From: Thermoanaerobaculaceae bacterium
GTDB lineage: Bacteria; Acidobacteriota; UBA4820
Length of the DNA stretch: 11,023 nucleotides
Assembly: GCA_012798145.1 (NCBI GenBank)
Contig: JAAZNT010000305.1
Span: 1 to 11,023, forward strand
Direction of reading: 5' to 3'
Each line of letters starts with the position of its first letter. Position 1 is the first letter of the stretch. Shown here piece by piece: positions 6,647-11,023 of the stretch. The translations under genes were made by a program, and so were the position numbers. Under the pieces are notes generated by a model. The model was not told the DNA's origin, did no database searches, and saw nothing but the letters and a program-made list of their open reading frames with translations.

Positions 6647-6653
6647 CACCTCC
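6647..6653 (-). promoter_or_regulatory. Ribosome binding site deciding the GTG start
   Basis: On the - strand this reads GGAGGTG, a near-perfect Shine-Dalgarno match, 6 bp (from GGAGG) before GTG at 6642. It fixes the lipoprotein start at a non-ATG codon. Confidence 0.75.
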
Positions 6654-6680
6654 AGAAAAAATTTTAGCACAAATCTTCCG

Positions 6681-6702
6681 AAGGGAGGATTTATCCTCCT
6701 TT
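6681..6702 (-). repeat. Hairpin over the PII-like gene stop codon
   Basis: GGAGGA (6684-6689) and TCCTCC (6694-6699) form a 6-bp G+C-rich stem around TTTA, extendable by a G-T and two A-T pairs to 6681-6702. It encloses the stop codon (6693-6691) of the PII-like gene. On the - strand the 5' arm is itself AGGAGGA, a Shine-Dalgarno-like word that the stem would hide. A run of six T (on the - strand, near 6658) follows only about 25 nt later, so simple termination is unlikely; a partial barrier or RNA-stability element between pump and lipoprotein genes is possible. Confidence 0.5.
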
Positions 6703-6990
6703 GAGCGTTTCTACCACCGGCACTACCCAAGCGTGTGTTGTTTCGCAAAGTTTTCTTGTGGCAATGCAGGAGTTTAGGCAGTTCATTACTTCTGGTATTT
6801 TGTCGTCTTCTATCGCGGACATAATGAGAACTGATGAGCCGGGGTGATACCTGTCACCCATTTTTGCGCCGCTTTTTCCGACTCCGAAAACATTTGGAAC
6901 TATTGTATATCCGGCTATTCCTTTTTCTCTCATCAGGTTAAGACAGTGTGGTTCGTACTCGCTGTCGGTGACAATAAAGAGCATTTTCAT
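6691..6990 (-). CDS. PII-like small protein linked to RND efflux
   Basis: A 99-aa protein with a single ferredoxin-like domain resembling PII/CutA-type trimeric regulators: strand KMLFIVTD (2-9), helix to about 23, strand GYTIVPNVF (27-35), a glycine-rich loop GVGKSGAKMGDRYHPGSS (36-53) where PII proteins carry the T-loop, strand VLIMSAI (54-60), helix KIPEVMNCLNSCI (64-76) and a final strand HAWVVPVVETL. Canonical PII uridylylation Tyr51 context is not evident, so this is a PII-like relative rather than GlnB/GlnK. Four Cys (16, 71, 75, 82) and His15, His49 and His86 could bind metal, which is speculation. The ATG at 6990 is chosen over an in-frame ATG at 7017 because GAGGAGG (7003-6997) sits 6 bp before it. 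The gap to the RND stop is 1 bp, so co-expression with the pump is near certain. It may sense a small ligand or the pump's substrate. Confidence 0.8.
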   Translation of the reverse strand: MKMLFIVTDSEYEPHCLNLMREKGIAGYTIVPNVFGVGKSGAKMGDRYHPGSSVLIMSAIEDDKIPEVMNCLNSCIATRKLCETTHAWVVPVVETLKGG

Positions 6991-6991
6991 T

Positions 6992-9900
6992 TTATTCCTC
7001 CTCTTGAAAAGGTTCATCTTTTACCGGCGGGGTATCGCCGTAAAAGAGATAATATAATACCGGAATTGCTCCCCAAGAAAGAAGTGTGGAAGCTACTTCT
7101 CCAGATATCAGAGCAAGAGCCATTCCTTGAAAAATAGGGTCAAGAAGCATTACTGAAGAGCCTACAACAACAGCAAGGGCGGTCAAAAGCATTGGCCTGA
7201 ATCTCACGGCTCCGCCTTCAATCAGCGCTTCTTTGACAGAAAGTCCCTGTCTCATTCTCATTTCAGCGAAATCTATGACAAGGATTGAATTCCTTACAAC
7301 CACTCCTGCAAGAGCAATAAATCCAATCATCGAAGTTGCTGTAAAAAAGACGCCGAAAATGCCGTGGGCAGGAATTATCCCCACGAGAGAAAGAGGGATG
7401 GGAGCCATAATTGCAAGGGGTGTCAGGTAGCTTTTAAACCATCCAACGACAAGAATATACATAAGAACAAGAACAAGGGCGAAAGAGATTCCGAGGTCTC
7501 TAAAAACTTCGTAGGTTATTTGCCATTCTCCGTCCCATTTCATAGAGTATTTATCCGAAAGGAAAGGCATTGAAGTGTAAAGTCTTTCAAGCCCTATTTC
7601 CCCATCGGGAGTTTCTATCTTTTTAAGTTCCCTGTTTAGTTTCATCATAGCGTAAACAGGGCTTTCCTCTTTACCCGCAACTTCTCCTATCACATAAACA
7701 ACCCTTTTGAGGTTTTTGTGGTAAATATCCTGTTTTACCGGTTCAATTTTAAATGTCGCTGTTTGGGAAAGAGGAACCATCGCTCCTGTTCTTGAGGGAA
7801 TCATTATTGATGAAATCGCTTCCGGGCTTGATTTTGACCAATTGGAGAATTTCAGTTTTATCGGGACGCTTTCTCTTTCGTTTTCAAAGTGGGCGTAATC
7901 GGCGGGAAATTCGCCAAGAACAAGGGCGAGGGCATTGCTGATTTCCATTGTTGAAATCCCGAGAGAAGCGGCTTCTTTAGGGTCAACTTCGATTGAAAGT
8001 TGCTTTTGTGGAGCAAGCATAAAAATATCGCTGTCAACAACGCTTTCTGTGTTTTTGAAAAGATTTAAAACTTTCTGCCCCAAAGCCATTGTTTTATCAA
8101 GATTTGGGCCATAAATTTCAGCAACAAGAGTTGAAATCACAGGGGGACCGGGAGGAATTTCAACAATCTTAAGTTTTACACCATATTCTTTTGCCGTTGG
8201 TTCAAGAAGGGTTCGCAATTCTTTTGCGATTTCGTGGCTCTGCTTGCTCCTCTTGCCTTTGGGAAGAAGGTTTACCTGTATGTCTGCCTTGTTAGAAGAT
8301 TGCCTTAAAAAATAGTGGCGAACAAGTCCGTTGAAAGTTATCGGGGCTGATGTTCCTGCGTAAATTTCAAAATCGGTGACTCCCTCCATATCCCTGATTT
8401 TTGAGGAAAGCGCCATTGCAGCTTTCAAAGTGTCTTCAAGAGTTGTTCCTTCGTTCATATCAAGGACAACCTGAATTTCGCTCTTGTTATCAAAGGGAAG
8501 CATTTTCACTTTCACAAATTTAATCAAAACAAGTCCTATTGAAATGACGAGAAGAAGAAGATTTCCAATAAGAAAGTAAGCCATAACCTTCTTTGAGGAA
8601 AGAAGTTTTGACATAAAATTCCTGTAATGTTTTAAAAGCGACATCTCTTTTTCTTCTCCGAGATGCTTTTTGTTTTTAAGGAGAGCGAATGAAGCCCAAG
8701 GCGAAACTATAAAAGCGACAAGCAGAGAAATTATCATAGCGACGGAAGCGCCCACAGGTATAGGCCTCATATATGGCCCCATCATTCCTCTCACAAAAGC
8801 CATAGGCAAAATTGCAGCTATAACGGTGAAAGTCGCAAGAATAGTGGGGTTTCCAACTTCGTCAACCGCTTCAATCGCTTTTCTCATAATGGTTCTTGAA
8901 TCTTTCATTGTGAAGTGGCGGTAGATGTTTTCAACAACAACTATAGCGTCGTCAACAAGAATTCCTATTGAAAAAATTAGGGCAAAAAGTGTAACCCTGT
9001 TGAGAGTGTAACCCGCAAGAAAATATGTCAAAAGAGTGAAGGAAAGAGTTACCGGGACAGCTATTCCAACAACAAGTGATTCCTTAAATCCGAGCATAAA
9101 AGCGATAAGGATCACAACAGAAATTGTGGCGAGCAAAAGATGCTCAATAAGTTCGTTTGATTTTTCTTTCGCCGTTTCTCCATAATCCCTTGTTACTGTA
9201 ACATTTATATCTTTTGGGATGATTTTTCCCTTCATCGCTTCAATTTTCTCAAGAAGCTTCTGGTTTAACGCTGTTGCGTTCACACCTTTTCTTTTTGAAA
9301 CAGAAATTGTGACTGCGGGATAAAAACTTTTGTCTCCTTTCAACTCCTTTTCAGAGGCGGAAGAACCAAGCCCCAAAAAAACATAGTTTGACGGAACGGG
9401 AGGAGAGTCTTTCACAACAGCGACATCTCCAAGATAGACAGGCTTTCCTCCGTAAATTCCAACAAGGACAGAGGAAACATCTTCGCTGTTTTTCAGCCAT
9501 GAGCCCGCTTCAACTTTTATTTCCTCGCTTTTTCCAACTATCGTTCCCGCTGGCATTCTGCTGTTGAAAGCTGATAGAGACTGTGCTATTGCAATTGGAC
9601 TGAGAGAATAAGATGCGAGTTTTGCAGAATCAAGAACGACGCTTATCTCTCTTTTCTGGCTTCCGATAACTTCAACTTGAGAAACATCCTGAACCTCTCT
9701 CAACTTTATCTCAATTTCCTGAGCGAGTCTTGTAAGCGTGTATGAATCGGCTTTTTCTCCCCACAAGGTTAGGGCAAGCACAGGGACATCGTCTATTGAG
9801 TGAAGTTTTATTATCGGCTCTAATGCTCCTTTGGGAAGTTTGTCTTTGTTGCCGTTTAATTTATCGTAAATTCTTACCATCGCTTCGGTTTTGTCTGAAT

Positions 9901-10210
9901 TTACAAGAAATCGCACTATTATCATCCCAAAATTTGATGATGAAGTGGAATAAACATATTCAACCTTTGGAATTTCCCAAAAAAGTTTTTCCAGAGGAGT
10001 TGAAACCCTTGATTCAACCTCTTCGGGAGACGCCCCCGGATATGGAACGATTATGTCAACCATCGGGACGATGATTTGAGGCTCTTCTTCTCTTGGTGTC
10101 ATCAAAACAGCAAAAACTCGAAGAAAAAGAGAGGTTAAAACTATTAAAAGAGTAAGTTTGTTCTTAATAAAATAGTGGGCAAGAGAGCCCGAAGGTCCAA
10201 CTTTAATCAT
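6992..10210 (-). CDS. RND efflux permease (AcrB/HAE-type)
   Basis: A 1072-aa inner-membrane pump, near the family's usual 1020-1070 aa. It uses proton import to drive substrate from periplasm or inner membrane outward, with the adaptor encoded just upstream. Seen: helix 1 (about 17-38) followed by the MTPREEEPQI motif; a porter domain (about 40-355); helices 2-6 (about 357-510), with GILVDDAIVVVENI carrying Asp420 and Asp421 in TM4, the proton-relay pair of drug-type pumps rather than the DFG pattern of metal-type CzcA; a second porter domain; and helices 8-12 in the C-terminal 170 residues. The TM10 segment ALAGVVVRNSILVIDF has Arg973 where AcrB has relay Lys940. The start ATG (10210) overlaps the adaptor's stop by 8 bp (ATGATTAA) and has GGAGG upstream. 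The C-terminus is acidic (DEPFQEEE). Substrate is not deducible. Confidence 0.95.
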   Translation of the reverse strand: MIKVGPSGSLAHYFIKNKLTLLIVLTSLFLRVFAVLMTPREEEPQIIVPMVDIIVPYPGASPEEVESRVSTPLEKLFWEIPKVEYVYSTSSSNFGMIIVRFLVNSDKTEAMVRIYDKLNGNKDKLPKGALEPIIKLHSIDDVPVLALTLWGEKADSYTLTRLAQEIEIKLREVQDVSQVEVIGSQKREISVVLDSAKLASYSLSPIAIAQSLSAFNSRMPAGTIVGKSEEIKVEAGSWLKNSEDVSSVLVGIYGGKPVYLGDVAVVKDSPPVPSNYVFLGLGSSASEKELKGDKSFYPAVTISVSKRKGVNATALNQKLLEKIEAMKGKIIPKDINVTVTRDYGETAKEKSNELIEHLLLATISVVILIAFMLGFKESLVVGIAVPVTLSFTLLTYFLAGYTLNRVTLFALIFSIGILVDDAIVVVENIYRHFTMKDSRTIMRKAIEAVDEVGNPTILATFTVIAAILPMAFVRGMMGPYMRPIPVGASVAMIISLLVAFIVSPWASFALLKNKKHLGEEKEMSLLKHYRNFMSKLLSSKKVMAYFLIGNLLLLVISIGLVLIKFVKVKMLPFDNKSEIQVVLDMNEGTTLEDTLKAAMALSSKIRDMEGVTDFEIYAGTSAPITFNGLVRHYFLRQSSNKADIQVNLLPKGKRSKQSHEIAKELRTLLEPTAKEYGVKLKIVEIPPGPPVISTLVAEIYGPNLDKTMALGQKVLNLFKNTESVVDSDIFMLAPQKQLSIEVDPKEAASLGISTMEISNALALVLGEFPADYAHFENERESVPIKLKFSNWSKSSPEAISSIMIPSRTGAMVPLSQTATFKIEPVKQDIYHKNLKRVVYVIGEVAGKEESPVYAMMKLNRELKKIETPDGEIGLERLYTSMPFLSDKYSMKWDGEWQITYEVFRDLGISFALVLVLMYILVVGWFKSYLTPLAIMAPIPLSLVGIIPAHGIFGVFFTATSMIGFIALAGVVVRNSILVIDFAEMRMRQGLSVKEALIEGGAVRFRPMLLTALAVVVGSSVMLLDPIFQGMALALISGEVASTLLSWGAIPVLYYLFYGDTPPVKDEPFQEEE
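6997..7003 (-). promoter_or_regulatory. Ribosome binding site of the PII-like gene
   Basis: On the - strand it reads GAGGAGG, 6 bp before ATG at 6990. It lies inside the last codons of the RND gene and decides the PII-like start against the upstream in-frame ATG at 7017. Confidence 0.75.
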
Positions 10211-11023
10211 TTGAAACCTCCAAAATGTCTCCGTCTTTCATTGAATCGGAAGGGTTTAAAACGACAGATTCCCCTTCAGAAAGCCCTGATAATACTTGAG
10301 CAAAATCTCCCTCTCTTCTTCCGCTTCTGATTATCCGCAGGGAGATTTTTCCGCCGCTGTCTCTAACAAATACCATTTCAACCTGACCTTCCTTTTTAAT
10401 TGAACTTTTTTCAACGGAGAGCGTCTCTCCGCCGAGAGCGTCAAATCTCACTTTGGCAAACTGCCCCACTTTAAAATCTTTTGGATCAACTTCAATTTTT
10501 ATTGTTGATGTTTTTGACAAAAGGTCTGCTGTTTTTACTACCGTTAAAACTTTTGATTCTTTAAAGTTTTCCTCATCGGAAGAAAAGATTTTTGCTTTTG
10601 AACTAGGCGCTATTTTTTCCGCTTTCTCCTCCGGCACTTCAACAGAAAGTTCGAGCGAAGAGGGATTTTCAATTGTTAAAATGGGCATTCCAGGTGCGGC
10701 TATGTTTCCCTCCTCCATCCACTTTTTTGTCACAATTCCGTCGGTTGGAGAATAAATTTTTCCATAAGACAGCAAAGTCTTTGACATCTCAAGGTTCGCT
10801 TTTGCCTGCTCTTTTTGAGCCCTCGCCTGCGCCAAACCTGCCTCCATCTGCTCAAGTTGATGCTTTGTAATCGCTCTTTCTTCATAAAGGCGCTTGAACC
10901 TCTCGTAGTCCCTCTCCATATTTTGCAAATAGACATCTGCGGCGGAAAGCCCAGCCTCGGACTGCTTATATCCGCTCAACGCCTCGGCAGCGTCAACATC
11001 AACAAGAACTTGTCCCTTTTTTA
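10203..11023 (-). CDS. RND adaptor (membrane fusion protein), 5' end outside window
   Basis: The frame is open from the right edge (11023) to TAA at 10205-10203, about 272 visible residues. It begins inside a lipoyl/barrel-sandwich domain (KKGQVLVDVDAAEA), so the TTG at 10979 is not the start. Next comes a long coiled-coil hairpin rich in Glu, Gln and Ala, containing NMERDYERFKRLYEERAITK and QLEQMEAGLAQARAQKEQ, then the second lipoyl half (YSPTDGIVTKKWMEEGN, where G-V-V/T follows the P-x-D-G turn typical of HlyD-family proteins), a beta-barrel domain (EVDPKDFKVGQFAKVRFDA) and a C-terminal membrane-proximal domain. The protein should bridge the RND pump to an outer-membrane channel, which is not encoded here. 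It overlaps the RND gene by 8 bp, so the two are translationally coupled. No N-terminal signal or lipidation site is visible because the N-terminus is outside the window. Confidence 0.94.
   Translation of the reverse strand, partial: KKGQVLVDVDAAEALSGYKQSEAGLSAADVYLQNMERDYERFKRLYEERAITKHQLEQMEAGLAQARAQKEQAKANLEMSKTLLSYGKIYSPTDGIVTKKWMEEGNIAAPGMPILTIENPSSLELSVEVPEEKAEKIAPSSKAKIFSSDEENFKESKVLTVVKTADLLSKTSTIKIEVDPKDFKVGQFAKVRFDALGGETLSVEKSSIKKEGQVEMVFVRDSGGKISLRIIRSGRREGDFAQVLSGLSEGESVVLNPSDSMKDGDILEVSND

Noticed and set aside
6691..7017. Upstream ATG at 7017 as start of the PII-like gene
   Set aside because: It would overlap the RND gene and add MNLFKRRNK before the first strand; GAGGAGG is placed correctly for the ATG at 6990 instead.
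6992..10210. Heavy-metal (CzcA/CusA) type RND assignment
   Set aside because: TM4 carries the VDDAIVVVEN pattern of drug-type pumps rather than the DFG/VDGAV pattern of metal pumps, although the PII-like neighbour keeps a metal link possible.
10203..10979. TTG at 10979 as the start of the adaptor
   Set aside because: The frame stays open to the window edge and encodes lipoyl-domain residues (GQVLVDVDAAEA) upstream of it, so the gene is simply cut by the window.

Overview
The window looks like an envelope-transport region of a Gram-negative bacterium, interrupted by a restriction-modification (R-M) cassette. The Gram-negative call rests on an RND efflux pump with its periplasmic adaptor, a lipobox lipoprotein and MacB-type permeases. 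I cannot name the genus. Sampled lines of the transport genes run about 40-47% G+C, while the middle block (about 2670-6100) is near 23-33%, which suggests that the R-M block arrived by horizontal transfer.

Left block (1-2667, + strand): the 3' part of a MacB-like FtsX permease, a complete second FtsX permease, and a LolD/MacB-type ATPase. The gaps are 6 and 12 bp and each internal gene has its own ribosome binding site, so this is one operon. It should encode an ABC exporter or lipoprotein-type transporter built from two different permease subunits and one ATPase. Any adaptor or outer-membrane partner lies outside the window.

Middle block (2668-6105, + strand, A+T-rich): a strong consensus-like promoter, a small unrecognised ORF, a DNA methyltransferase with N-terminal HEAT-like repeats, and a PD-(D/E)XK restriction endonuclease that overlaps it by ATGA and resembles the CfrBI family. 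Downstream lies about 500 bp of decayed coding sequence with several protein-like fragments broken by stops and a frame change. No controller (C) protein, integrase or transposase is visible.

Right block (11023-6106, - strand): a membrane fusion protein (5' end outside the window), an RND permease (1072 aa), a small PII-like ferredoxin-fold protein and a DUF4252-like lipoprotein. The genes overlap by 8 bp, then are separated by 1 bp and 48 bp, which points to one operon: adaptor plus pump, a likely small-ligand or metal-responsive PII-like partner, and an outer-membrane or periplasmic lipoprotein. No TolC-type outer-membrane channel gene is present.

The two transport operons converge on the R-M block. 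The most unusual items are the HEAT-repeat/methyltransferase fusion paired with its nuclease, the PII-like protein locked into an RND operon, and three short hairpins that each contain the stop codon of a gene.
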